64,000 bases of DNA from Glycomyces salinus (GCF_016428645.1 NZ_JAELXW010000012.1:1-64000); one strand, 5' to 3'. Positions 46,364-54,759 are shown, counted from the first letter of the stretch. The notes: generated from the letters alone by a model not told the origin. Made by a program: numbers and translations.

Positions 46364-46774
46364 CTAGCCGCGCTCCTGGATTCGGACCGTGTTGCCGGCC
46401 GGGTCGCGGAAGGCGCAGTCGCGCGAGCCCCACGGCTGGTCGGTCGGCTCCTGCATGACCTCGGCGCCGGAAGCCTGCACGCGCTCGAAGACGTCGTCGA
46501 GGTCGCCGGTGGCGAGCATGATGCTCTGATAGGTGCCCTTGGCCATCATCTCGGCGATGGTCTTGCGCTCCTCATCGGTGATGCCGGGCTCGGCCCCCGG
46601 CGGGTGCAGGACGAGGTTGACCTCGGGCTGACCGGCGGGGCCGACGGTGTTCCAGTGCATCCCGCCGTACTCGACCTGCTTGCGGACCTCGAAGCCGAGG
46701 GTGTCGCGGTAGAAGGCCAGGGAGGCCTCCGGGTCGTCGTGCGGCAGGAACGTGGTGTGAATCGTGATGTCCAT
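46364..46774 (-). CDS. VOC-family (glyoxalase-like) protein
   Basis: 136 residues, two beta-alpha-beta-beta-beta units: HTTFLPHDDPEASLAFYRDT, LGFEVRKQVEYGGMHW and, in the second half, PTDQPWGSRDCAFRDPAGNT, VRIQERG. The family includes glyoxalases, dioxygenases and antibiotic-binding proteins; the metal ligands are not obvious enough to name an activity. It starts at ATG 46774, 10 bp after the AraC-family gene that precedes it on the same strand, so the two are probably cotranscribed. Confidence 0.85.
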   Translation of the reverse strand: MDITIHTTFLPHDDPEASLAFYRDTLGFEVRKQVEYGGMHWNTVGPAGQPEVNLVLHPPGAEPGITDEERKTIAEMMAKGTYQSIMLATGDLDDVFERVQASGAEVMQEPTDQPWGSRDCAFRDPAGNTVRIQERG

Positions 46775-46784
46775 GGCAGCAACT

Positions 46785-47234
46785 CTAGGCAGCGCCGGGG
46801 ACCTGCGCTTCTCGATTCCTGATCGGTCTGGTGACCCGTTTGACGACGCACGGCGGCATGCCCTCCATCGGGTCGGTCTCCCGCTCCTTGTAGGCGCTGG
46901 GGGACATGCCGACCAGCTCGGTGAAGCGGGTGCTGAAGGTGCCCAGCGAGGAGCATCCGACCTCGAAGCAGACCTCGGTGACCGACTTGCCGCCGCGCCG
47001 CAGCAGCGCCATGGCGCGCTCGATGCGGCGCGTCATGAGATAGGAGTACGGCGATTCGCCGTAGGCGGCCCGGAACTGCCTGCTGAGGTGCCCGGCCGAC
47101 ATGTTGACTCCGCGCGCCAGCGCAGCGACGTTGAGCGGCCGCGCGTACTCCCGGTCCATCCGATCCCGCACCCGCCGCAGCAACGCGAGATCCCGAAGCC
47201 GCTGGTCATCGACCGATCTGCTGCCCACACGCAC
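46785..47234 (-). CDS. AraC-family regulator (DNA-binding domain only)
   Basis: About 149 residues from GTG 47234 (GTG 47228 also possible). A double helix-turn-helix of AraC type: LNVAALARGVNMSAGHLSRQ, FRAAYGESPYSYLMTRRIER and EVCFEVGCSSLGTFSTRFTE, LVGMSPSAY. There is no effector domain, as in MarA/SoxS-size regulators. The open frame continues upstream into the broken MFS gene, but that part is not AraC-like. Linked to the VOC gene directly downstream. Confidence 0.82.
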   Translation of the reverse strand: MRVGSRSVDDQRLRDLALLRRVRDRMDREYARPLNVAALARGVNMSAGHLSRQFRAAYGESPYSYLMTRRIERAMALLRRGGKSVTEVCFEVGCSSLGTFSTRFTELVGMSPSAYKERETDPMEGMPPCVVKRVTRPIRNREAQVPGAA

Positions 47235-47283
47235 GATGATGCCACAACCGGCCGACGACCGTCCGCCCCTCGGAGCCCTCCGT

Positions 47284-47720
47284 TCAGTCCCGGCGGAGTG
47301 AGGGGGCCGCGAGCAGGCCCAGGCAGGCCAGGCGGCGCTGAGCACGCAGGTGCCGATCCACTCGTAGTCGGACCAGACGGGCGACACGGCGGCCCCGCCG
47401 GCCGCGCCGCCCGCGAAGAACAGGGTCATGAATACCGCGTTGAGGCGGCTGCGCGCCTCCGGACGCAGTTCGTAGCAGGTGCTCTGGGAGGCGTTGAGCA
47501 TGGAGGTGTGCCCGACGTTGATCAGGACGATCCCGGCGATGAGCCAGGCGATCCGGCCGTCGTGGGCCGGGATCATCACCAGCCAGGCGATGATCGACAG
47601 CATCAGGCCGGCGGTCATGACGGCCTTGGCGTGGCCCCGGTCGACGATGCGCCCGGCGGTCGGCATCGACAGCGGGCCGATGAAAGCCGATCAGTCCGAT
47701 CAGGCCGATGGCCGCAGCAG
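47284..47720 (-). pseudogene. Broken MFS transporter, C-terminal part
   Basis: Three frames together read AIGLIGLIGF, then MPTAGRIVDRGHAKAVMTAG-LMLSIIAWLVMIPAHDG, NVGHTSMLNASQSTCYELRP, AVFMTLFFAGGAAGGAAVSP and finally SAALACLGLLAAPSLRRD, stop. These are the last five or so helices of a major-facilitator exporter. One frameshift lies near 47680 and another near 47320. The N-terminal half is missing; it would have lain where the NUDIX gene now ends. Confidence 0.65.
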
Positions 47721-47722
47721 TC

Positions 47723-48253
47723 CTATCGGCCGGCGATCCGCTCGAGCAGCCTCGGACGGTCGAGGTCGGTTCGCGGTCGCCACTCGGCGGCATGCACCTC
47801 ATCCGCACTGGGGTCGAGTTCCGTCCGGCTTGCCCGGAAAAGGTACTGGACATCGAAATGCCGATGCGGGCCTTCGCCCTTGTCCGGGTTCTCCGGGATC
47901 GAATGGGCGTCTACCAGGATCGGGTCCCGGTCGAGGATCTCGAGACCCATCGGATCGACCCCAGTCTCCTCGTTGGCCTCCCGGAGCGCGGCTCCCACGA
48001 GGGATTCGTCCGTCGCTTCGAGGTGGCCCCCGGGCTGCAGCCACCGTTTGTGAAACCGGTGGTGGACCAGGAGGAGGCGTCCCCGTCCGTCGAGGATGAT
48101 CGCGGACGCTGTGAAGTGGCCGGACATGGCCTGCCGCGTGAGGCACCGCGGATACTCGTGAATGAGCAGCTCATCGATCAACGACCGGTCAGCGGGCCAT
48201 CGTTCCCGATAAGAGGTGAGAACGCTACGCAGATGGGCGTGGCTAATCGGCAT
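47723..48253 (-). CDS. NUDIX hydrolase
   Basis: 176 residues from ATG 48253. The Nudix box is GGHLEATDESLVGAALREAN-EETGV (REANEE catalytic glutamates), preceded by the FTASAIILDGRGRLLLVHHR strand and KRWLQPGG. After it comes a ~60-residue C-terminal extension with HFDVQYLFRAS. It likely hydrolyses a nucleotide-linked pyrophosphate. It ends immediately next to the broken MFS gene. Longer upstream starts add sequence without similarity. Confidence 0.85.
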   Translation of the reverse strand: MPISHAHLRSVLTSYRERWPADRSLIDELLIHEYPRCLTRQAMSGHFTASAIILDGRGRLLLVHHRFHKRWLQPGGHLEATDESLVGAALREANEETGVDPMGLEILDRDPILVDAHSIPENPDKGEGPHRHFDVQYLFRASRTELDPSADEVHAAEWRPRTDLDRPRLLERIAGR

Positions 48254-48640
48254 GGCCTCATCCTGCCACGGGCATTCGAAGCCTCGCGCGGTGCCGCACA
48301 AGGGCACGGGAGATCTGTGCGACGGGGAGGCAGGCGCGGTGTTGCGGCCGAACGGGATCCGGTCCGTCGGTCGCTGTCGGATCGGCGACAGTGCGGCGGG
48401 AGTCGGCTCCGCTCAGAGCCGGAAATGCGCATATCGAACGGGCAATACGATTGGAACTCCTGTATCGCGTGTCCCAAGTGCCTCATTCGCGATAGCCCGG
48501 AACCGCCCCTGCTTGATCACTTTTCCCCGGCGAAATTCAAGGCCACTGTGATGTGTTGCGACTCTTCAGATCAGGGAGTCCCAACACGCTCGAACTGCGG
48601 CTGTGCCGAGTGATCGAGCATCTCGTTATAAGCTATAGAG
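48254..48640. other. AT-richer divergent gap at the left edge of the TIR island
   Basis: No gene supported. GC content falls from about 48420 onward. TATAAG at 48627-48632 ends 8 bases before the ATG of the HD gene, which has no ribosome site, so a leaderless transcript from this -10 is plausible. I found no convincing -35 and no direct repeats or tRNA that would mark an integration site. Confidence 0.4.
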
Positions 48641-49327
48641 ATGAGTACCTTCAAAGCCAAGTATGCGAATGAAATCGATGGTTCGACCGAGTTGGTGCAA
48701 GCGGCAATTGATCATGCTTTCCGAGAACTGGAAGGCGACACCACCGGGCATGACCTACACCATGTGATGCGGGTCTTCCGGATGGCGCAGCGATTGGCGA
48801 GGGCCGAGGGCGCCGACCTCGAGACCGTCGAGCTCATCGCGGCACTGCACGACGTCAGCGACTTCAAGTTCACCGGCGATGACATGTCCGGTGCCCGTGA
48901 GGCCAAGCGTTGGCTCCTCGAGCAGGGCGTGGACGAGGATATGGCCGGACTCGTCTCCGGGAATGTCGCGGGGATCTCATTCAAGGGCGCGGACACCGTC
49001 ACGATGCCGCTGACATTGGAGGGTGAGTGCGTGCAGGACGCGGACCGACTCGACGCCCTCGGCGCCATCGGTATAGCCCGGTGCTTCACATACGGCGGCA
49101 GTAAGGGCCGCGACCTGCATGACCCTTTGATACCGGTCCAGCATCACTCGACGACCAAACAGTATCTCGATCATCGAGGGACGAGCATCAACCATTTCTA
49201 TGAAAAGCTGCTCCTGCTGAAAGATCGACTCAATACGAAATCGGCTCGAGAAATTGCGGAGCAGCGGCACGCATTCATGGAGGCGTATCTCGAGCAGTTC
49301 TATGCCGAATGGGATTCTCGCGCCTGA
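48641..49327 (+). CDS. HD-domain phosphohydrolase (YedJ-like)
   Basis: 228 residues. HD superfamily motifs: TTGHDLHHVMRVFRMAQRLA (His40/41), the IAALHDVSDFKF doublet (His70-Asp71), and the distal Asp in ECVQDADRLDALGAIGIAR. The tail GTSINHFYEKLLLLKDRLNT is shared with small bacterial HD proteins such as YedJ. It is a metal-dependent phosphohydrolase of unknown, possibly nucleotide, substrate. It opens the four-gene island, 34 bp before the toroid-TIR gene in the same direction. Codon use is less GC-extreme than in the flanks, which suggests acquisition by transfer. Confidence 0.87.
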   Translation: MSTFKAKYANEIDGSTELVQAAIDHAFRELEGDTTGHDLHHVMRVFRMAQRLARAEGADLETVELIAALHDVSDFKFTGDDMSGAREAKRWLLEQGVDEDMAGLVSGNVAGISFKGADTVTMPLTLEGECVQDADRLDALGAIGIARCFTYGGSKGRDLHDPLIPVQHHSTTKQYLDHRGTSINHFYEKLLLLKDRLNTKSAREIAEQRHAFMEAYLEQFYAEWDSRA

Positions 49328-49361
49328 GCGTTCCGTTTGGTCGCGCTAGTGAGGAGGTGCG

Positions 49362-50828
49362 ATGTCGGAGACGGTCTTCGATACCGCTTCCAGATTACTC
49401 TCGGTGGAGTCGTTCCGAGAACTCTGCCTGTCGGTGCTGGAACGCTGCCTCCTCGGCGAAGGACGATTCGAGGCCGGACGATTCGGCCGGGATCAGCACT
49501 CCTCGGCGTCGGCCGGGGCAGTGCTGAACGGTGTGGCATCGATCCCCTGTGTACCGTATGAAGTCCGCCGGCGCACACAGAAGCTCGGATACTCGCTCAT
49601 CGGCCCCGACGGGCGCTTGAAAGGACATGATGAGCAGCCCGACGACGGCACGACCAGCTGGTCTCTCGCGCAGGTTCTCCTAGGGGTGTCGAAAGCGGCC
49701 GATTCGAGATTCGTCAGGTCGTCTCGCTATCGCAGAGCGCTGTCGCGCCTGCTCGAATTCCAGGATCGCGGTACCGGAGCCTGGCTCCTCCGCGAAGGAG
49801 ACGTCGAAGACATCTCCTTCGCTTTCTATCCGGTCCTGCTGTTCGACCGCCTGCTGCGCTCTGACGCCGCGCCCGCCGAGGTGGTGGCAGAGCCCCTGCG
49901 GTCGACGGCCCGGCATCTGCTCGATGTCGCGCCGTCGACGGCCCCGACCAATATGGTCCTCGCCGTCTCGGCTCTGGACCGTATCTCCGAACTGGGAGAA
50001 CTGACCGGTCCGCAGCACACGCAGTATCTGGCGTGCAAGGCACGGTTGCAGTCGTGCCTGGTCGACGACGCGGGCGACCTGCGACTCGAAGACTTGTACC
50101 TCCAGAACGAACTCCAGCCGCGCTGGCATTCGGTGACCTGGAGCCCGCTGCTGTACGCATGCTCGAGGGCGTGGGGCGGTGTGCGGTCCGGCCACAATCT
50201 CCAGATAGCGGACCGACTGATAGAAACATACGACTCGGCGGAGAACGGCTGGCTCGGTCCCTCCCGGACCGCCGGGACGGCCTGTTCGTGGGCTTCGTCC
50301 CTGGGGCTGCTCAATGTCTATCTGCTGGCCCGCGACCTCTCGGCCGCCGACATCAGTGCGAGAGAGTTCCTGAGGTCGGCGGAGTCGGCGCGGACCCGCA
50401 GGCGGTTCGACATAGTCATCTCCTTCGGGGGACCGGACCGAATGGTGGCTCAGGAGATTCGCGACCACCTCGTGGCAGCCGGGCTCCGGGTCTTCTTCGA
50501 CACCGATTTCAGGCATGCTCTGCTCGGAGAGGACCTTGCGGTCACGCTCCAGGACATCTACTTCCGCCGCAGTCGCTATGCGGTGGCGGTCCTGTCGAAG
50601 TCGTTCCTGAAGTCGAAGTGGGCGGGAAACTGGGAGTGGAAGGCGGTCCTGGCTCGGATGAACAATCAACAGCAGGGATACCTCCTGCCCTACTTCCTGG
50701 AAGATGTGGAGGTCCCGGGTCTGAACCCGACTATCGGATTTCTCTCCTCCGACCACGTCTCACCGCGCGAGTTCGCCGAAGTGGTCATACAGAAGGTGAC
50801 TGGAATCCGCGGCGGTCGAGTTCGCTAG
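49362..50828 (+). CDS. Alpha-toroid / TIR-domain fusion protein
   Basis: 488 residues, no signal or membrane segment. Residues ~347-480 are a TIR domain: RRFDIVISFGGPDR, LVAAGLRVFFDTDFRHALLG, and SKSFLKSKWAGNWEWKAVLA, in which Glu425 is the expected NADase catalytic glutamate. Residues ~60-330 look like an alpha/alpha toroid of prenyltransferase/terpene-cyclase type (repeated units DGTTSWSLAQVLLGVSKA, FQDRGTGAWLLREGDVEDIS, HSVTWSPLLYACSRAW, ENGWLGPSRTAGTACSWASS) but lack the cyclase DxDD motif. This suggests a sensor toroid driving a TIR NAD-cleaving effector, as in prokaryotic immunity. GAGGAGG precedes ATG 49362. The toroid call is by eye. Confidence 0.85.
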   Translation: MSETVFDTASRLLSVESFRELCLSVLERCLLGEGRFEAGRFGRDQHSSASAGAVLNGVASIPCVPYEVRRRTQKLGYSLIGPDGRLKGHDEQPDDGTTSWSLAQVLLGVSKAADSRFVRSSRYRRALSRLLEFQDRGTGAWLLREGDVEDISFAFYPVLLFDRLLRSDAAPAEVVAEPLRSTARHLLDVAPSTAPTNMVLAVSALDRISELGELTGPQHTQYLACKARLQSCLVDDAGDLRLEDLYLQNELQPRWHSVTWSPLLYACSRAWGGVRSGHNLQIADRLIETYDSAENGWLGPSRTAGTACSWASSLGLLNVYLLARDLSAADISAREFLRSAESARTRRRFDIVISFGGPDRMVAQEIRDHLVAAGLRVFFDTDFRHALLGEDLAVTLQDIYFRRSRYAVAVLSKSFLKSKWAGNWEWKAVLARMNNQQQGYLLPYFLEDVEVPGLNPTIGFLSSDHVSPREFAEVVIQKVTGIRGGRVR

Positions 50829-50918
50829 CGCGCGTCGCGCGATTCCGCCGCCACGAGGTCGGGAGGCGTCGGCGCCGTCAGGCATAGTAGACCGATGTCC
50901 GTGCCAGGAAGGAATCCG

Positions 50919-51377
50919 ATGCGTCCCGCAGATCTGGAGGGCGACCCCGATCGCGTCGACTGCGACTTCTGCCGAATCGGCTCCGGCTCGAGCGATACAG
51001 AGGAAGTCCTGCGAACCGATGCCGCCGTGGGATTCTTCCCCCGGCACCCGGCGGCGGTCGGCCACACCCTGATAATTCCGCGAGAACACGTCCCCGACAT
51101 ATGGGAACTCGAGAGCGGGCTCGCCGGGGCACTCGCAGAGGCCAGCCTGGCTGTGGCGCATGCGATACGATCCGTCCTGGATCCCGACGGGCTCTCGGTC
51201 ATCCAGTCGAACGGCGCGGTCGCCTCGCAGACTGTGATGCACCTGCACATTCACTTGGTCCCCAGGTGGGAAGGCGACAGGCTGCCGAGCATTTGGCCCC
51301 CGCGGACGGCGATGTCAGAGGAGCGGCTCAGATCGGTCGGTTCGGCTATTCGAAGAAATCTGAAGCTGATGCGGTGA
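50919..51377 (+). CDS. HIT-family nucleotide hydrolase
   Basis: 152 residues from ATG 50919, preceded by AGGAAGGA (the ATG at 50895 lacks one). HIT triad HLHIHLVPRW, an upstream CDFCRIGSG zinc-type cysteine pair, and GHTLIIPREHVPDIWEL. Such enzymes cleave nucleotide phosphoramidates or dinucleoside polyphosphates such as AMP conjugates. It follows the TIR gene by 90 bp in the same direction and its 3' end overlaps the convergent membrane-protein gene by 127 bp. Confidence 0.87.
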   Translation: MRPADLEGDPDRVDCDFCRIGSGSSDTEEVLRTDAAVGFFPRHPAAVGHTLIIPREHVPDIWELESGLAGALAEASLAVAHAIRSVLDPDGLSVIQSNGAVASQTVMHLHIHLVPRWEGDRLPSIWPPRTAMSEERLRSVGSAIRRNLKLMR

Positions 51378-51823
51378 ATCGGACCGAGAACCGCCTGCCC
51401 CTCGGCTAACCGCACGAGCGACCAGGCCAGCGCTCCGCCTCCGGCGATCGCCAAAGGCGTGTAGAAGCCGACTACTGACCACGACTTGAGCACCGAGGAC
51501 CAAGTGCAGCAAGCGAGATAGGCGCTTCGATCCATTGAGTACACTTCGAGTCTTCCGTGGCGTGCGTCCTCATACAGGCAGCGGAACAGGCGTTCCTCTC
51601 GAAGATAGCGGCAGTCCAGATAGCAGAGGAAGCCGACCGCGGTCAAGCCGAGTATCGAGAATAATGGAATCGATCCCGCAGCCGATACCCCGTAGGCCGC
51701 CGTTGAGACCGCTACACCCCACCCCTTCGTCGTCGATGACAGCCCCGACATCCTGGCGATCACCGCCTGGATGAAGTCGAGGTGCTTTCGCTGGTCATCG
51801 TCGAGGTGTGGTGGACCGCTCAT
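51251..51823 (-). CDS. Small multi-TM protein, putative conflict-system membrane component
   Basis: 190 residues from ATG 51823 (51883 possible). N-terminal DDDQRKHLDFIQAVIARMSG, then two close hydrophobic segments (GWGVAVSTAAYGVSAAGSIP, LFSILGLTAVGFLCYLDC), YLREERLFRCLYEDARHG, and a second hydrophobic stretch (VVGFYTPLAIAGGGALAWSL). The KHLxFIQ and YLRxERLFRxLY motifs resemble a widespread small membrane family found, as I recall, near TIR and nucleotide-signalling genes. The last ~45 residues are antisense to the HIT gene and probably not conserved. It may be a membrane effector or partner of the island; this is a context inference. Confidence 0.68.
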   Translation of the reverse strand: MSGPPHLDDDQRKHLDFIQAVIARMSGLSSTTKGWGVAVSTAAYGVSAAGSIPLFSILGLTAVGFLCYLDCRYLREERLFRCLYEDARHGRLEVYSMDRSAYLACCTWSSVLKSWSVVGFYTPLAIAGGGALAWSLVRLAEGQAVLGPIHRISFRFLRIAEPTDLSRSSDIAVRGGQMLGSLSPSHLGTK

Positions 51824-51879
51824 CAATCGATGATCGCACGCGGTCCTCGCCCTCTGCGCGGACCGACCGGACCGAGCGG

Positions 51880-52653
51880 TCAAGGGGCGAGTCTTGGGAG
51901 GGCGGTGGTGAGTAGGTTACGGACCTTGTCGAGGTTGGCCTCGAAGACCTTGAAGACCGCCTTCTGGGTCACCGGTTCTATGTCGGGGTCGCCCTCCAGG
52001 CCCGCGTCGTAGTCGGTGACCAGGGCTATGCCCGCGAAGGGGATGCCCGCCTCCATCGCCAGAGGGGCCTCGGGGGACTGGGTCATGTTCACCACGTGCC
52101 AGCCGGCGTCCCGGTGCCACTGGGATTCGGCGCGGCTGGAGAAGCGGGGGCCGTTGATCACCACGACCGTGCCGCCGTCGTGGGCCCTCACGCCGACCTC
52201 GCCGGCCGCTTCGAGGAGCACCTCGCGCAGGCCCTGGTCGTACGGGTCGGCGAAGGGGACGTGCGTCGGGCCGTCCGTGAACTCGTCGTAGAAGGTCGAG
52301 GCCCGGCCCCAGGTCCGGTCCACGATCTGGTCGCAGACCACGAACTCGCCGGGCCTGATGCCCGGCTGGAGCGACCCGGCCGCGAACGGGGACACCAGCG
52401 CCCGCACGCCGAGCATGCGCATGACCTCCACATTGGCCCGGTAGTTGATCCGGTGCGGCGGGAAGCGGTGGTCGGGTCCGTGCCGGGGCAGGAACGCCGC
52501 CCTGACCTCGCCGGGGAAGGTCGCGATCGTCACCGGCGCGCTCGGCGCGCCCCAAGGGGTCGCGATCTCCGCGGTCTCGACCGCTTCGGCCAGCGAGTAG
52601 AAGCCGGTGCCGCCGAAGACGCCCACATCGGCTCGGGGGAGGTTCGGATTCAC
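51880..52653 (-). CDS. mtnP: S-methyl-5'-thioadenosine phosphorylase
   Basis: 257 residues, the normal length. MTAP/PNP family: DVGVFGGTGFYSL, FLPRHGPDHRFPPHRINYRA (phosphate and base pocket), FAAGSLQPGIRPGEFVVCDQ, NGPRFSSRAES and WHVVNMTQSPEAPLAMEAGI, including the catalytic Asp in VTDYDAG. It splits methylthioadenosine to adenine and methylthioribose-1-phosphate in methionine salvage. GTG 52653 has GAGGAG 6 bases upstream. It is cotranscribed behind the DUF2064-GT2 gene (10-bp gap). Confidence 0.92.
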   Translation of the reverse strand: MNPNLPRADVGVFGGTGFYSLAEAVETAEIATPWGAPSAPVTIATFPGEVRAAFLPRHGPDHRFPPHRINYRANVEVMRMLGVRALVSPFAAGSLQPGIRPGEFVVCDQIVDRTWGRASTFYDEFTDGPTHVPFADPYDQGLREVLLEAAGEVGVRAHDGGTVVVINGPRFSSRAESQWHRDAGWHVVNMTQSPEAPLAMEAGIPFAGIALVTDYDAGLEGDPDIEPVTQKAVFKVFEANLDKVRNLLTTALPRLAP

Positions 52654-52663
52654 AGTCTGCTCC

Positions 52664-53956
52664 TCATCGTCGTCTCGCGGCCCGGCCGGCCTCGGCGAGC
52701 CGGGCGCGCATGTCGCGGACGGCGCGGAGGGTGCCGCCGACCGTCCCGGTCACTTTGGACTTTCCGACCCTGGCCCGGTAGGGCACCGGCGACTCGGTGA
52801 CCCGCCAGCCGCTCAGGCCCGCGCGCAGCACCATCTCCAGCGGCCAGCCCGAGCGCCGGTCGGTGATCCCCAGGTCCAGCAGCGCCTCCCGCCGGGCCGC
52901 CCGCATCGGTCCGATGTCGGTCACCTCGGCCCCGGCCAGGTGCCGCACCCGCCGTGCCAGGTACCGGTTCGCCATCCGGCTGTGCACCGGCAGCGCCCCC
53001 GCCTCGGCCCGCCGCGCCCCCAGCACCAGGTCGGCCTCGCCCCGGGCCACCGGGCCGCAGACGAGCGGCAGATCGGCCGGGTCCAGCGAGGCGTCGCAGT
53101 CCATGAACGCCACGATCGGCGCGGTCGCCGCGACCAGGCCCGCGAAGCAGGCCGCCCCGAACCCGCGCCTGGGCTCGACCACGACCTCGGCCCCCAGCCT
53201 TGCGGCGACCTCGGCAGAGCCGTCGTCGGAGCCGTTGTCGACCACGATCGGCCGGAACTGCTCGGGCATGCGCCCGAGCACCCACGGGATCGCCTCCCGC
53301 TCGTTGAGGACCGGCAGCACCACGTCCACCGCCGGGAGCGAGTCCAGCGCCAGGACCGCGCCGGCCGTGCGCGTCCCCGAGGCCGCCTCGGCGATCGCCC
53401 GCGCGTCGCCGATGTCGTCCAGGTCGCGCAGCACCGGCAGTTCGGCCACGTCCATGCCCAGCTCGCGGAGCCGTTCGAGCTGCCGGGCCCCGGTGTCGTC
53501 GCGGCTCATCGGCACCTCCTTGAACGCCTCCGGGTGCGGATCGGCGAACCCGATCGCCCACCAGCCGCCGTCCTCGGCCATCCCCAGCGCCGCACCGTGC
53601 TCGGCGACGACCGCCAGGCACTCGTCCAGCAACTCGGGAGTCACCTGTGGAGTGTCCATCCCGATCTGGAGGCTCGGCCCGCCCGCGTGCGACCACGCCG
53701 AGGCCAGCCGCTCGTTGAACGTCTCGCCCTCCTGCGCGATCACCTCGAAACCGGAGGGCAGCCACGGCCCCGGCTCGCCCTCCAGGGCCAGCAGGCGACG
53801 GTCGGCTCCGCAGGCGGCCACCGCCTCCAGGGTGTCGGCCAGCGCCGCCTCGGCCACCCGCGCGGCGGCCTCCTCGGTCAGCGGCGGGCAGAGCCTGGTC
53901 TTGACCCGGCCCGGGACCGGGGCCTTGGCCATGACGAGGAGACAGGTCGGCTTCAT
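52664..53956 (-). CDS. DUF2064-glycosyltransferase family 2 fusion
   Basis: 430 residues. Residues ~1-200 are a DUF2064 domain (CLLVMAKAPVPGRVKTRLCP, QIGMDTPQVTPELLDEC, GMAEDGGWWAIGFADPHPEA), a nucleotidyl/glycosyl-transferase-like fold. Residues ~210-430 are a GT2 domain (VDVVLPVLNEREAIPWVLGR, IVVDNGSDDGSAEVAARLGA, FMDCDASLDPAD) with a short basic tail. The two are often neighbouring genes in actinobacteria; here they are fused. It probably makes a polyprenyl-phosphate sugar or modifies a cell-envelope lipid. ATG 53956 is divergent from the response-regulator gene. Confidence 0.87.
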   Translation of the reverse strand: MKPTCLLVMAKAPVPGRVKTRLCPPLTEEAAARVAEAALADTLEAVAACGADRRLLALEGEPGPWLPSGFEVIAQEGETFNERLASAWSHAGGPSLQIGMDTPQVTPELLDECLAVVAEHGAALGMAEDGGWWAIGFADPHPEAFKEVPMSRDDTGARQLERLRELGMDVAELPVLRDLDDIGDARAIAEAASGTRTAGAVLALDSLPAVDVVLPVLNEREAIPWVLGRMPEQFRPIVVDNGSDDGSAEVAARLGAEVVVEPRRGFGAACFAGLVAATAPIVAFMDCDASLDPADLPLVCGPVARGEADLVLGARRAEAGALPVHSRMANRYLARRVRHLAGAEVTDIGPMRAARREALLDLGITDRRSGWPLEMVLRAGLSGWRVTESPVPYRARVGKSKVTGTVGGTLRAVRDMRARLAEAGRAARRR

Positions 53957-54069
53957 CTGGCCGATGCTACGGAGCCCGCGGCCCGGCAGGCGGCGAAAAT
54001 TCCTTACGGTTCGCGAAAGTTCGGCACGGCGAGGTGACGGAGGCGGTCCGCATCGGTCAAGGTATTCCC

Positions 54070-54759
54070 ATGAGTTTCGAGGCCGATCCGCGTGTGCTGG
54101 TCGTTGACGACGACGCCGCGCTGGCCGATGTAGTGGCCCGCTACCTGCGACGGGAGGGATTCGAGGTCGATTACGCCGCCGACGGCGCCGACGGTCTGCG
54201 CCGCGCCTTGAGCACCCGCCCCGACCTGGTGGTCCTGGACCTGATGATGCCGGGCATGGACGGGTTCGAGGTGTGCCGGCGGCTGCGGGAGGCAACCTCC
54301 ATCCCGGTGGTCATGCTGACCGCCCTCGGCGAGGAGAACGACCGCATCTCCGGGCTCGACCTCGGCGCGGACGACTACGTCACCAAGCCGTTCTCGCCGG
54401 GCGAACTGGCCGCCCGGGTCCGCGCGGTCCTGCGCCGCGCCTCCGGCGGCGCCGACCAGGCCCGCAACCTCACCGGCGGCGGCATCGAGATCGACACCCG
54501 CGCCCACGAGGCGCGCCGCGGCGGCGACCTGCTGGCCCTGACAGGTAAGGAGTTCGACCTGCTGGTGTGCTTCCTGGCCAACCCGGGCCGGGCGTTCCGG
54601 CGCGAGGAGCTGCTGGAGAAGGTGTGGGGCTGGCGCATCGGCGACACCTCGACCGTGACCGTCCACGTCCGCCGCCTGCGAGAGAAGATAGAGGACGACG
54701 CCTCGGCGCCGCGCCACCTCAGAACCGTGCGCGGCGTCGGATACCGGTGGGAGCCATGA
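54070..54759 (+). CDS. OmpR-family response regulator
   Basis: 229 residues from ATG 54070. Receiver domain with VDDD acid pocket, phosphoacceptor Asp57 in VVLDLMMPGMDG, Thr in LTALGEEND and Lys in DDYVTKPF. The C-terminal winged helix (LTGKEFDLLVCFLANPGRAF, VTVHVRRLREKIEDD, RTVRGVGYRWEP) binds DNA. It overlaps the kinase start by ATGA. A GTG at 54034 is an alternative start. It heads a four-gene rightward operon, so it may control the envelope-sugar genes behind it. Confidence 0.94.
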   Translation: MSFEADPRVLVVDDDAALADVVARYLRREGFEVDYAADGADGLRRALSTRPDLVVLDLMMPGMDGFEVCRRLREATSIPVVMLTALGEENDRISGLDLGADDYVTKPFSPGELAARVRAVLRRASGGADQARNLTGGGIEIDTRAHEARRGGDLLALTGKEFDLLVCFLANPGRAFRREELLEKVWGWRIGDTSTVTVHVRRLREKIEDDASAPRHLRTVRGVGYRWEP

